From assembly GCA_963575745.1 (NCBI GenBank), contig CAUYUJ010016282.1, positions 1,465,372 through 1,529,371 of the forward strand: a DNA stretch of 64,000 nucleotides, written 5' to 3'. Position 1 is the stretch's first letter, and the number at the start of each line of letters is the position of its first letter. Shown here piece after piece: positions 31,066 through 44,518 of the stretch. The DNA comes from Prorocentrum cordatum (Eukaryota > Sar > Dinophyceae > Prorocentrales > Prorocentraceae). Below the pieces are notes generated by a model, which had not been told where the DNA came from, did not search any database, and saw only the letters and a list, made by a program, of their open reading frames with translations. The position numbers were made by a program, and so were the translations under genes.

Positions 31066-31600
31066 TTCCGTCGCTCCTGCCCCCGCGCCCCCCCGCCCTC
31101 CGCCCTCTCCCCAAACCGCTTTCCGAGGCGGTGGGGAGATTATCCTAGTCTCCCGCGCCCCCATCCCCAGTCCTAGCCTCGAGTCTCGTCGTCGCCGTCG
31201 TCGTCAAGGAATGCTGCCAGCAAGGGCGTGTTGCGAGGGGTGATGGGGGCTCGCGGCGTGAGGGGGCATTGCGGCGTCGCCGGTGCATCCCGGGTTTACT
31301 CGGGACCCCCCCCTCCTCCTCCGCCTCCCCCTCGCCCATAGGACTCTGCAGCCCCTGGAGCCCCTGGGGCGCCCCCCGACTCCTGCGCCAACTGTGTCGA
31401 CAAACGACGGTGCGATAGAGAGACGCAGAGAACGCGACAACACTGAACCTGGAGTGCATTGAGCAGCTGCCTGGCTCGAGTAAGTAATGAGCTGCAGGCT
31501 TCAGGCTACAGCAGCTACTCGCGCGGCCTTCACAGTGCCCAGCGCACAGCCTTCTCTGCGGCTGCCCCTGGGCCCCCGCCCAGCGACGCGCAGCAGTGGG
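31066..31600. other. No gene recognised; upstream part of the W-repeat pseudogene
   Basis: Contains CTCGAGTAAGTAATGAG at 31476-31492, which holds a consensus-like donor GTAAGT. It may mark an exon end of the gene that follows, but no upstream exon is identifiable. Confidence 0.25.
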
Positions 31601-31611
31601 GCGCAGCGCCC

Positions 31612-32554
31612 ATGATCAAGCAGGCGTCGTGGTCCCAGAGTTCAGCGAGCGAAGGGCCACATGGGGACATCGGGGAATACGCGATCTACACGAAGAAAGC
31701 CATGACGCAATTGCAGATCACGGCCTGCCACATGGAAGCGTCAAGGGCGGTGGCGGACATCAAGGTTGAGGAGTTCACCGCGATGCAAGAAAAGCTGGAC
31801 ATGCACCTCGTGATCGTGGAGCAGGGTCGCACGTCCACTACCGACGAGAGGATGGCCAAGTGCGAGATGACCAGGCCCCTGCGAGCCAAGAGCAAGTGCG
31901 TCGGGCAGTCGATTTCCAAACTACTTGAGGTCAGGCCATCTGCAACATGGGAGGCTACTTGCCGCAGATCATGCCGATGCAGAAACAGCATGTCAGGTCA
32001 TTCGTGGGCGACGGCGACAGCAGCCAGAATAATGCGGGCCAGCGCGAGCGCAAGTGGACGAAAGACCCGTCTAAGTGTATCGACTACGACAAGCTCGACA
32101 TGGACAACCTCGAGGCGTGGAAGCCCCTGGGCTGGAAAAGCAAAGCCGATCCCACTGATCCAAGGCTTGGAAAAAGCATGGCTGGCAGGACTACGAGAAC
32201 GAGGGCCCCGAGGCCTGGAGGCAAAATGGATGGATCAACTTTAGCAAGCTCGATCTAAGTGACCCTTTGGTGTGGAAGCAGCTTGGATGGGTTGACAGAG
32301 ATGAAGAGAGCCCGACCAAAGAGGTGGATGCCCAGACGCCCAAAGCTGGGACCAGTCCGGCCAGTCTTCAGGAAGCGAGGATCGGTTCAAGTTTCAAGTT
32401 TCACTTTGGGCGGTCGATCGCCAGACCTAGGGGGAGTTGGGCCACGGCCCAGGGCGCCACGCGCGCGCCTCGACGGCACGGTGGCACAGGCCACCGTGAG
32501 GAGTCAAAGCGTGTTTGGATCAATGCGGAGGTCGTCGAGATGAAAACGACTTGA
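31612..32554 (+). pseudogene. Broken gene with W(K/R)xxGW repeats
   Basis: Protein-like sequence runs through three frames. Frame 1 goes from ATG 31612 to about 31925 (helical, ITACHMEASRAVADIKVEEF). Frame 3 goes from about 31945 to 32160 (KLDMDNLEAWKPLGW). Frame 2 continues to about 32554. Across the last two frames four short repeats appear: EAWKPLGW, KAWKKHGW, EAWRQNGW and LVWKQLGW, at about 20-residue spacing, with (L)DLSDP-like linkers. Two shifts of the same sense break the frame, so this is a pseudogene or needs splicing not visible here. No family recognised; the regular tryptophans suggest a small tandem structural or binding repeat. Confidence 0.5.
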
Positions 32555-32689
32555 AACTTGAAACAAGTACCGAATGATTGTCGTCCTCTCCTCCTGCGGC
32601 CGCCTCAAGGCTGCCCCCCTATAATCAATATCGTGCCAAATCAAATTCGCGCCTCAATAATTAATGTCGCGACGATCGGCCATCTTCGA

Positions 32690-32872
32690 AACATCTTTGG
32701 GCAAACTTGGGTTCTCTTGGGGGCGTCTTGGGCGTCTTGGAAGCGTCTTAGGGTTGTGATGGAGGCCGTTCGAGGCTGTCTTAGCCGTCTTGGAGGGCTT
32801 CTCGGACTGTCTTGGTGCCATCCTGGTGCCCTCTTGATGCCGTCTTGGAGCCATCTTGGAACAACTACTACT
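32690..32872. repeat. CGTCTTGG(G)(A)GGC minisatellite
   Basis: Same family as 24539-24735: GGGGGCGTCTTGGGCGTCTT-like units, 12-15 bp. Confidence 0.8.
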
Positions 32873-32998
32873 GACCTTGCTTGACCTTGCAAGTGACCTT
32901 GAACCTTTTACCTTGGACCTTGACCTCAAACCTTAAACCTTGAAAACCGAGGCCCAAAACCTTGACCTTAAACCGACGACCTTGACCCTCGGGGGGTG
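32873..32998. repeat. ACCTTG(A) hexamer repeat
   Basis: TGACCTTG, GAACCTT and AAACCTTG units, about 15 copies. Confidence 0.85.
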
Positions 32999-33029
32999 TC
33001 CTCCTTGTTGCGCCGCGTGCGCCGCCTCA

Positions 33030-35560
<2,531 letters not shown>

Positions 35561-35565
35561 ACAGA

Positions 35566-36090
35566 GACCGCGACAGTGTGGGGGTGGAGGACTGCCCGCC
35601 TTGGGCGTGTCGGACAAAAGGCTGGGGAAGGAAACGGGTTGTTTGGCAACCTGCTTTGCGCAGCTGGTTTCGGTCGCGCCGCCGACGGTCCAGTACTCGA
35701 TGCATGGCCGTTTTCGGCGCCAGGGGGCGTTCGGAAAATCAGCAATGTGAGCTGCTGCGCAAATCCCCGCTTGGCCACGCCCCCCTTTCGTCCAGCCCGC
35801 CTTGCTCGCGGGCCCGCGAGGCAGCTGGCGCCCCCCCGGTTGCGGCCAAGGCGCAGAAATCGCATCGATTCGACAGAAACAAAGCACGGAAAGTGCAGGG
35901 GCGAGCGCCGACAGCAGTTCTTCTTCATGCCGAACAGGTGTCGCCCTGGATCACGGTCCCCTGCCCCTCCGCCAGTCTGTGCTGTCTGTCGCCTCCCCGC
36001 TGGCGGCTGGGTGCCGGCGCGAGTCGCGGGCACAGCCGCCGTTAATGTTTAATCTGGCGGGCGCCGCCCCGCGATTCGCCCGTTGAGGGG
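35566..36090. other. Unique segment after the (CTA)n field
   Basis: Starts with a block shared with 25329-25370 (AGAGACC, then GGAGGACTGCCCGCCTTG). Overlapping frames on both strands (35578-36045 plus, 35393-36033 minus) are not assignable. Confidence 0.4.
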
Positions 36091-36129
36091 GACAATGTTG
36101 TCAAAATCTTCGCCCCCCCGCAAAAGCTC

Positions 36130-36310
36130 ACATGGGTGCGATTGGTGGTGATGATGATGTGGTGATGATGTTGCCGCTGATGATGGTGATGGTGATGATG
36201 AGGTTCATGCCGACGATGATTTGATGGTTATGGTGCGGTCTCAATTTTTCATACTTAATGTTTGAAGGCCATGGTGATGATTAGGATGACGATGATGTTT
36301 GCGTGCGTGT
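36130..36310. repeat. Degenerate (GAT)n
   Basis: TGATGATGATG-type run with interruptions. Confidence 0.8.
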
Positions 36311-36800
36311 GTGTGATGCCGATTATATGATATAACATGACGCATGTCATGTCTGTTTGTCTTTCCCTGTGGACAAGAAAGATATGGCTATTGCGGCGTC
36401 TTGTTGATGATATGCAGTGGTCTTCGGCCGCCAGTATGTCGGGCTTGTGGATGGGAAGCGTTTCGGGGTCTCCGGGTGTCTGTTGTGATGCCTCTTTGGA
36501 TGTGGCTCTGGGGCACTTGAGGGGCCTGTTGGGGTCTTTTTGGGGGGCCTCGTGGGGACCGATGTGGTTCCTTTTAGAGGCATGGGGGCCCGTTGAGGGC
36601 CTTCTGGCGGTTGCGGGGATCACCTTGGCATGAAAAGGATTTTGGGGCCAGTCCAGGTTTTTTTTTGGGGGGAATCGCAAGCATTCACACCACATGCACT
36701 TGAGCCCGAACAGCGGGAGTCACGGCAGGCACCCAGGGGAACGCGTGCACGCAGATGTTGCAACCCTCGGGTGTTGGGGATATTGTCTCCCTACCAATCG
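36311..36800. other. Weak minisatellite traces, no gene
   Basis: 36470-36610 has a loose GGGGCCT(G/C)TTGGGG rhythm related to the CCTCTTGG family. Near 36336-36353 a 7-bp hairpin, ACATGAC-GCAT-GTCATGT. Confidence 0.4.
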
Positions 36801-36819
36801 TTGCAATGTTTCTTCAGGC

Positions 36820-37215
36820 GTATGTGCACCCTTAGGTGGATTTGCCGAAGTGAGGCCCAAATGAGCCGTTTCGGGGGCCAGGTGAGCGCCCAACATTCAC
36901 GAACCGCGTGAGGGGTGTGCCGAATTGAAATATCCACCAACATAGAAGTGCACATCATCTGTATGCTGACGTTTCCCAGGGCCCTCGAGGCCCACATCGT
37001 TGTTTTGTTACATGCCCGATGAGCGTGAGAGCGCAGATCAGTAATGCTGTTACGCGCCACTAACATAGTATGGGACAGGACTCGTGTGACATCATTCGTG
37101 TTTGCACTTGCTTCAAGATAGTCTTGGGCAGGAGATGCGTGAGGGGTTTGCCGAATCGAGGTTTGTGCAGCCGTGCAGGCGCAGATCACTTGTATCCTCA
37201 CGTGCCGCACAAGCT
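36820..37215. repeat. Old tandem repeat, about 230 bp
   Basis: GCGTGAGGGGT(G/T)TGCCGAAT(T/C)GA occurs at about 36908 and 37138. Both are followed by GCAC/GCAGATCA(T/C)(C/T)TGTAT and a CTGACG/CTCACG segment; a weaker third copy lies near 36832. Confidence 0.6.
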
Positions 37216-37852
37216 GTCACGCACATGGGCCTACTCTGGGGTGCGCATTTCATTTGTATTTTTGTATGGCCCAAGTTTTGTTTGTGAAGAGTCACGGCAA
37301 AGTGGTTTCATCGAAACAGGTCGACACAGATTCGGGCCGGCGGCATGCGCGAAGCCTTTCGTAGCATGCCTGAATACATGCATCTCATGTTCCTCCATCA
37401 TCTTCCATCTTATCATCTTGTTTTGACGGCTAACACGGCCGACGCCCCCATCGGGCACCCGGGCCAAAGTCGGCGGCGAACTGGCGATGGTTTGCCCTCC
37501 CGGCGCGCCTCCGCTGACGCCGCCGCCGCGCGGGGCCCAGGGGCGCGAAGTGGATCGCCCGGCGCAGCAGTCCAACGAGACGCGGCGCGCGCTGCTAGCG
37601 GCGCCGTTTTCGCGCGGCCGCGTCCAGGCTCACGGGCTTCCCCGTTCCCGGCCACGCCCTTCGCCGACGCCGCGCGGCGGCCGCGCCTCACTCGCGGCTG
37701 CCGCCGACCAGCGAGGCGCCCGCGACGGCACTGATCCCGCCAAGTGCTCCGCTGCCTCGCCTCCTCCAGAGGTGCGGCGCTCTCGGAGACGCCCCGGCCG
37801 TTGACTGGATGAGTCACGCGAGGAGATTGTGACGTTCGTGCGCAGCTGGCGT
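37216..37852. other. No gene recognised
   Basis: Second half (37490-37800) is GC-rich with overlapping frames on both strands; no assignable protein. Confidence 0.35.
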
Positions 37853-38019
37853 TCACCACCTACCAAACCACCCCAACCCAACCCGAAGGCTCAGATTTAC
37901 CCTCGATTTCCAGTTGGGGGGGGTCGGGAAACATAGAAAAAACACGTGTGGAACCCTTACCCCCCCCAACCCGAAATTCGGGTCTTCGGGTTGGGTTGGG
38001 GTGGTCTGGTAAGTAGTCA
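37853..38019 (+). mobile_element. MITE with long inverted ends, copy 1 (167 bp)
   Basis: Starts TCACCACCTACCAAACCACC and ends GTGGTCTGGTAAGTAGTCA. About 32 bp of each end are inverted repeats of each other (core CCACCCCAACCCAACCCGAAG). The exact 5-bp direct repeat GGCGT flanks it (37848-37852 and 38020-38024). Second copy at 44129-44302. No coding capacity: a non-autonomous DNA element. Confidence 0.93.
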
Positions 38020-38225
38020 GGCGTCATGCGGATTCGGTGCCAGGCCCTCCGTCGCGCGCCGCGCGCCCCGCCTCGCCGCCGCCGCTCGCGCCCCCCTTCG
38101 CCAGAGGGCTCTCCTCCGTTGCCGCCCGGCGAGGCCGCCGCCTGCGACGAGTCCAGCGCGGCCCGCGGCTCGAGCTGCTGACCGGCGGGGGCCGCGGCGC
38201 CCGTCGGCGCCCAGCGCGCCGCGGC

Positions 38226-38517
38226 AATGGCGGGCAAGGGCAAGGGCGTGGACGAAGACGAGAGCAATCTCCCGCCGGACCACGCCGCGGACTGCCCCGA
38301 GAAGAAGAAGGCCCGCAGGGCTGGGGAGAGGGCCGGGCGTCGGCGCGCCAGCGCGGCCCCCCGCGCGGCTGGCGCCCACGAGCCGCGGCAGCCGCCCTCG
38401 CCCATGGGCAGCGCCGAGCACGGCGCGCCTATCGAGGGCGTCGCCCGCGGCGTTTGCGATCGGAGCGCGCCGAGCACGGCGCGCCCGACGGATCGCGAGG
38501 CGATCGCGCTAAACTAG
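38226..38517 (+). CDS. Short basic ORF, unknown
   Basis: 96 codons from ATG 38227. Opens with MAGKGKGVDEDESNLPPD and a KKKARR patch that looks like a nuclear localisation signal, then alanine/proline-rich sequence and a stop. It lies in GC-rich sequence with other open frames, so real coding is uncertain. Confidence 0.2.
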
Positions 38518-38707
38518 CGCGCGCGTCCTTCGTGGTCTATCTCCCTTCGTCGCCTCCTCTACCGCCCACAAGGTCAAGGCACTACACCTCCACTTCGTCA
38601 CTGACGTCACCCGGGGGCCATCGCCCTGCCTGCGTTTCGCGGCAGGCTTTCGGACCACATGTCTGCGGGCCGAGGCCACCAACATCGCGCAATGCGGCGC
38701 AATGTAT

Positions 38708-38868
38708 CAGGAGGGAAAAAAAACACACAGACACAATTAATCTTCGATTCCCAGGAAAATATGGGAAAATATGGGAATTGGGGGGGAAGACAAAAACCCA
38801 GAAAATATGGGAAAATATGGGGACTATTTTTATTTGTGTGTATTTATTTGTGTGTCCTAATTTCCCTT
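38708..38868 (+). mobile_element. Small AT-rich element, copy C (161 bp)
   Basis: Same family as 11698-11856 and 19729-19879, with the full doubled AAAATATGGG in both halves. The flanks CAATGTAT and TAATGTAG share AATGTA, consistent with an eroded 8-bp target duplication. Confidence 0.85.
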
Positions 38869-40744
38869 TAATGTAGCTCGCGCCATCATCACGTACTTGC
38901 AAGCTCCTCCCGTGCCGCTCGTAAGCGCGCACGAGCGAGCGCGCCAGTGCAGTGGATGAGGTTGCGCCCTGGCGCGCGGCCGTCGGGTCAGGCAGCGCCG
39001 GCGTCTCCCTGCCGAGTCCCCGCCTTTCCTTTCCTCCTCCTTTCCTTGGTCCCCCTTCTCTGCCTGAGCTCGTCAATCGCCCGCGCAACCCCGGCTCAGC
39101 TCGGATAGGTCGCCGCTGTTTGACCCGAGCGTCGACGCGTATCTTTTTTGCGTATGATGAGTACAAGCCCTGCGGTGTACATCGTGTTGCCGCCACGCCT
39201 TCATCCGCACAGCTTCCAATCCCCGCAATTACAGTTGCTCCTCCTTTGCTCCTCCCCATCCCCCTCCTTTTCTTATATCACAATTTCTCTCTTGTCGTCC
39301 TGTTGTTCCGCCTCGTGTTTCTCCTCCGTCGGTCACCTTTTTCCTCGGGAGGCGCCCCTCTTTATGGCCTTATGCTGTTGCACCGCCGAGGTTTATGCGC
39401 GCGCCCCGCCCCGGCCCCCCATCCAAACCGAGAGCGAAGATGTGGGGGGCGCGCGAGGGCTGCAGTCGTTCGTTCGTTCGGCAAGGCAACACGCAGTCAT
39501 GACTCATGATGACTCATGATATGGGGAGTGGGATGACGACGTCGAGGATGGGGGAGGCGGAGGACGACGCGAGGATAGCGAGGTGATGGACAAGGAGGAT
39601 GGATGACAAAGGAAAAAGGAGGGGAAGAGGGAGGAGGGGATGATGAGGAGGACGGAGGGAGGTGTTCGTTGAGGTAGGACAAATTCAGATTTTTGCGTTG
39701 CAAGTACATGTGACACTGCATACGATCGTCCAAAAAATGTTTGGGGCGCAAACACGCAAACCCACCACGCTGTGTTCTGTGCGCGCGCCTGCCTGCTATG
39801 CAGCATCCCCTAGCAATCGTTCGCACGTCGCACTTACAGGCAGGGTCGACACAGGGGTTTGGCGCACGACCGCTGTCAATCAACACCCACCGCAATTGTG
39901 AATTTTGCGTGCACGGCCCATTGTCACAGAGAGCTTGGGTTGCCAACCGCAGGGGGCGATCATCCCTTTGAGCCCATATTATTCGAAGGTACGTACATGC
40001 AGATATCACACAATACGCGATACAGTTGAGGGAGCAACGCGCTCACAAACACATGTTGCCCTACCACAAGCAACCCTTTTTGCCTTCCCTGCGCCCTTCC
40101 CTTCTTTTTTCATCCACCTCCCTTCTTCTTTTGTATTCCTCTCCTTTGGGCTGTTTTTGGCAAAGCTCTCGGTGTCCAGGGTCTGGTACCCCCTGTCGTT
40201 TGGGATCTGGACCAGTGGCAATTTGAAGGGCGTCCATTGCGTGCCCCCTTGTCGTCCTCTTCCCGATTGTCTGCCTCATGTACGTGGGGGTCGAGGTGGA
40301 GGAGTTTGTCGTGTTTCCCCTCCTTCGCCGCCGTTTTCTTGAGTCTAGGCTGCGAGCCCTAGCCTTTTCGGTAGCGAGCGAGCCACCGGGGAGGAGGTGT
40401 TCCCCCGTTGCCGAGGCCATGGCAGCAGGAGAAGGGCCGCCGGAATCGCACGGTGCCGCTGTTGTCCGTCGACTTGGAGGCCGCGAGGCACGCGCCGGCG
40501 CCCTGGCGGCAGCAGGTGTGAGGCGCGCGGCCGCGGTGTCGGCATGTGCCGGCGCGTCGTCGTCGCCGGAAGACCCGAGGGCGACGACGCGGGAAGGAGA
40601 GGGGAGACCCGAGGGAAGGAGAGGGAAGACCCTGACCGCCGGGCCCCGAAGAAACTTTGAAGCAGAGCCCAGGCGAAACCCACTGAGCGCTAAACGAATA
40701 TTTGGCGGATAGCGAACACGGCGCCGCTCAGGCGCAGCCGAACA
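38869..40744. other. No gene recognised
   Basis: Unique, moderately GC-rich sequence. ORFs of 70-185 codons occur on both strands without motif (for example 38952-39509 plus). A GATGA/GGAGGA purine-rich stretch lies at 39530-39665. Confidence 0.35.
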
Positions 40745-41110
40745 CGTTCACCTCATCGAAGACGCCTGCGGCGAATTACCGCCGCTCGTTGCCCATTGCC
40801 TTTTTTTTGGAAGCGCCATGTGGGCGAGCGTTGCGGCCAGAGCTCGGCAGAGCTTTCGGACGATGTTTTCCCCCAGCCGTTGTGGAAACTCTTCGGGGAA
40901 CACGTGGGGGAGAAGTGATGAGGGAGCAAGAATAATGGAGGAGGAGGAGGCCTCCTGGGAGCCTCTTGGGGCCCCCTTGGGGCCTCTTGTGAGCTTCCTC
41001 GGGGCTTCTGGGAGGCCTCTTTGGGGCTTCCTTGGACCTCTTGGGGGCCTTTGGAGGTTCCTTGGTTCTTTGGCCGCTTGAGGCTTCCTGGCCCGTCTGA
41101 CGCCGATGGA
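40745..41110. repeat. Composite repeat, copy 1 (pair with 44519-44790)
   Basis: GTTGTGGAAACTCTTCGGGG, AACACGTGGGGGA, a GGAGGAGG run, then a GGCCTCTTGG-type minisatellite and CTTCCTGGCCCG / GACGCCG(A/T). The same order of blocks is found at 44519-44790. A block ATCGAAGACGCCTGCGGCGA at about 40757 recurs at about 42288. Confidence 0.75.
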
Positions 41111-41410
41111 AGCCATCTTGGGGGCCTCTCTGAGCGCGGAGAGGTATGTGGTCAAAGCCAGTGGGGCCTTCGGTGGAGCTACGTATACGGGGCCACTGTG
41201 CGCCGCACTGGGTGGCGCGGGACGCACGTGGTCACAGCCACTGGGGCTTGCGGAGGAGCTCCCTGTTGGGCCCTGTGGGGGCGCCTCAGGGCGTCTTGGA
41301 GGTCTTTTAGGCCGTCTTGGGGTGCTCTTGGGGCCGTCTGGGGGGGCCCGCGGGCCGCCAGGGAGCCACCTCGGGGGCCTCTGAGGCGTCCCCGGGGCCA
41401 TCCTGGTGGC
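41106..41410. repeat. Isolated copies of the 78-bp satellite plus GGCCGTCTTGG minisatellite
   Basis: Two 78-bp-type units (CCAGTGGGGCCTTCGGTGG, GGTGGCGCGGGACGCA) at about 41155-41275, then CGTCTTGGAGGTC-type minisatellite to 41410. Confidence 0.75.
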
Positions 41411-41509
41411 ATCCTGCGCCGTCCTGCCGGGCCGAACAAGCGCGGGGAACAGGGAAAGGGGGGGGTACGAGATCTGCGGCATATGCAGCCGGTTTCGGCC
41501 CTGTCGCAA

Positions 41510-41796
41510 GGCCCATTCCTCGATACATGAGCGCCTCCTGTCGCCAGGATCGGGGGAGCGTAAGACCCGGGTTTGCCGGGACTCGGGTTCGCCATCGTTT
41601 TTTGACGACCGCGCCTCGGATTTTGACGAGGAGGAGTTTCGTGGGATGTTTGCGGCGGGAGGCCTCGTCAAAATGCAGGCTCGGCCTCGTCATTTTTTTG
41701 ACGACCTCGTCGGGGATTTCCCAGTCCCCTGTACCCAGGTCTTACGTCCCCCTGACATTCCTCGATACATGAGCGCCTCCTGTCGCCAGGAGGCGC
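41510..41796. repeat. Direct repeat of a hairpin-bearing 36-mer
   Basis: The 36 bases beginning CATTCCTCGATACATGAG occur exactly at about 41514 and 41757. In the second copy they complete a perfect hairpin: GCGCCTCCTG (41773-41782), loop TCGC, CAGGAGGCGC (41787-41796). In the first copy the right arm is broken. Confidence 0.85.
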
Positions 41797-41924
41797 CAGG
41801 AAAACAAAAGCTATGTGAGCTGATTCTCGACCCTACCCTTCGCTATCCTGCCCTGTCGTCCCCCCTGGTCTTCGGGCGTCGTCATGCCCGAAATTGACAC
41901 TTGGACAATCAATGATGCTGTCCC

Positions 41925-42090
41925 GACTGGAAGTCCTCTTGGAGGCCTCTTGGGCCGTCTACGGCGATCTTTGGGCCATCCTGCAGGCATCTCGGCCCGT
42001 CCTGGGGCCATTGTGTCTTCTCTTTAGGCCATCGTGGCCGTCCTGGAGACAATTTTGGCAGTCTGAGAGGCCCTGTTAGGGCCGTCTGGA
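41925..42090. repeat. GGCCGTCTTGG-type minisatellite remnant
   Basis: Loose units such as CCTCTTGGAGGCCTCTTGGG and GCCGTCCTGG. Same family as 24539-24735. Confidence 0.65.
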
Positions 42091-42129
42091 GCTGGAAGAC
42101 CGACGACCTGGGAATTTGAGTCATGGGTC

Positions 42130-42555
42130 CTCGTGGATGCCATTTTTCTTGTTTATCTTTTCCTTCCGTGTCCTTCCAGGTGGCCGGCGGGATGGGCAGA
42201 AGAGCAAGTGTTATTTTTAACCAAGATCAGTAATTACCTAACTTCTGGCACTCCGTACACCCGTGTGGCAAGCCACAAAAGGCGGCGGATCGAAGACGCC
42301 TACGGCGAATCACCGCCGCCCCCTGCCTTCAGGATACGCCAATGTGGCCAAACGTTTGGGAAAGCTTTGGATAATCATCCTGGCGAGGGACCCAACCACA
42401 TGCCCATGTGCAATTGTGCGTACCGCAAGGCAGGTGTGACGAAGGAAGGGCAGCTCCTTATGGGACCACGGGACCTGTGAGGGTATGCCGTCATGGGCGG
42501 GGGTGTGCATGTGGACACCGCCGCCAAGGCTTTCCGCGCAGTTCTCTATGGGCAG
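42130..42555. other. Lead-in to 78-bp satellite, no gene
   Basis: Contains ATCGAAGACGCCTACGGCGA (also near 40757) and, at about 42368-42425, a TCCTGGCGAGGGACCCAACC...GTGCGTACCGC segment. The latter is related to the lead-in of the 90-bp satellite (47000-47035 and 48268-48305). Confidence 0.55.
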
Positions 42556-42559
42556 GCCG

Positions 42560-44420
42560 CCAACGCTGTACTGGGTGGAGCGGGCGCATGTGATCACAGC
42601 CACTGGGGCCTTCGGTGGAGCTCCCTGTAGGGCCACGAAGCGCTGTATTGGGTGGCGCGGGCGCGGGTGATCACAGCCACTGGGGCCTTCGGAGGTCGTC
42701 CCTATGGGGCCACGAAGCGCTGTACTTGGTGGCGTGGCGCGGACGCATGTGATCACAGCCGGTGGGGCTTTAGGTGGAGCTTCCTTTGGCGCCACGAAGC
42801 GCTGTACTGGGTGGCGCGGACGCATGTGATTACAGGCACTGGGGCCTTCAGTGGAGCTCTTTATGGGGCCACGCAACGAAGTACTGGGTGGCGCGGACGC
42901 ACGTGATCACAACCACTGGGGCCCTCGGTGGGGATCCCTATGGCGCCACGAAGCGCCGCATTCTCGTGCGCGGACGCATGTGAGCACAGTCGCTGGGGCT
43001 TTCGGTGGGGCTTCCCATGGAGCCACGACGCTCTGTACTGGGTGGCGCGGGCGCGATGTATCACAGCCACCCGTGAAACGCATTGAATGCGCGGGCGAAT
43101 GCAATCGCTGTGTTTTCGGTAGGGCGTCCTGTGGTGCCACGAAGCGGTTTTCTCGTGCGCGGACAACATGTGATCACAGCCACTTGGGCTTTCGGTGGAT
43201 CTCCTTATGGGGCCACGAAGCGCTGTATTCCTGTTCGCGGACGCGATCGCAGCCAGTGGGGCCTTCGGTGTAGTTCCCTGTGGGACCACGAAACGGTGTA
43301 TTGTGTGGCGGGGCCGGTTCTGAACAAAGCCACTAGGGCTTTCGAAGGTCTTCCCTATGGGGCCACGACGCGCTACACTTGGTGGCGCGGACGCATGTGA
43401 TCACAACCGCGGGGGCCTCCGGTGGAGCCCCCTATGTGGCCACGAAGCGTCGTACTGGGTGGCGCGGACGCATTTGATAACAGGTTCTGGGGTTTTTGGT
43501 GGACCTCCCTGTGGGGCCACGAAGCGCTGTACTGGGCGGGGCGGACGCATGTGATCACGGCCACTGGGGCCTTCGGTGGAGCTCCTTATGGGGCCACGAA
43601 GCGCTGTACTGGGTGTCGCGGACGCATGTGATCACAGCCGGTGGGGCCTTCGGAGGTCTTCCTTATGGGGCTACGAGGCGCTGTACTGGGTGGCGCGGAC
43701 GACGTATGTGAACACAGCCAGTGGGGCCTTCGGTGGAGCTCCACATGAGGCCACGAAGCGCTGTAGTCGTCGTGGTCGGACGCATGTGATCGCAGCCACT
43801 GGGGCCTTTGGTGGAGTTCCCTACGTTACCACGAGGCGCTGAAGTCTCGTGGGCGGCCGCATGTGATCACGGCCATTCGGGCCGTCGGTGGAGCTTCCCA
43901 TGGGGCCACGACTCACTTTTTTTGTGGGTCTGCCGACATGGGCGGTGGGGCACATGTGAACACCGCCGCCAAGGCCGTCGGTGGAGCTCTCTGGGGGAAG
44001 GCCGCGAAGCGCCGCTTGCGCATGTGACCACGGCCGCTGGGGCCTCCGGTGGAGCTCTCTATGGGGCAACGAAGCGTTGTACGTGGTGGCGCGAGCGCAT
44101 GTGATCACAGCCATTGGGGCCTTCAGGTTCACCACCCACCAAACCACCCCAACCCAACCCGAAGGCCCAAATTTATCCTCGATTTCCAGTGGGGGGGGTC
44201 GGGGAACGTTGAAAAAACACATGGTATCCGTACCCCCCCAACCCGAAATTCGGGTCAAATTCGGGTCTTCGGGTTGGGTTGGGGTGGTCTGGTAGGTAGT
44301 CACAGGTGGAGCTCCCTATGGGGCCACGAAGCGCTGGCGGCGCGGACGCATGTGAGCACAGTCGCTGGGGCCTTCGGTGGAGATCCCTACGTGGCCACGA
44401 AGCGCTGCAGTGAGTGCGGA
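42560..44420. repeat. 78-bp satellite, about 22 units
   Basis: Consensus blocks: ATGTGATCACAGCCACTGGG, GCCTTCGGTGGAGCTCCCTA, TGGGGCCACGAAGCGCTGTA, CTGGGTGGCGCGGACGC. The period of 78 equals 26 codons, so frames stay open and give THVITATGAFGGAPYGATKRC-like repeats. It is interrupted at 44129-44302 by the MITE. Confidence 0.95.
44129..44302 (+). mobile_element. MITE with long inverted ends, copy 2 (174 bp), inserted in satellite
   Basis: Same family as 37853-38019. Ends TCACCACCCACC and GGTAGGTAGTCA; target duplication CAGGT at 44124-44128 and 44303-44307. Removing element plus one duplication restores the satellite unit (GGGGCCTTCAGGTGGAGCTC), so the insertion is younger than the array. Confidence 0.95.
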
Positions 44421-44518
44421 GGGCAGAGGCTCGGATGGGAGGAGGGCGAGGAGGAAGGAGGAGAGGAGAGGAGGCGGGGCGCTGTCTCATCGAATCGAAG
44501 ACCCAAAACCACAGGATG

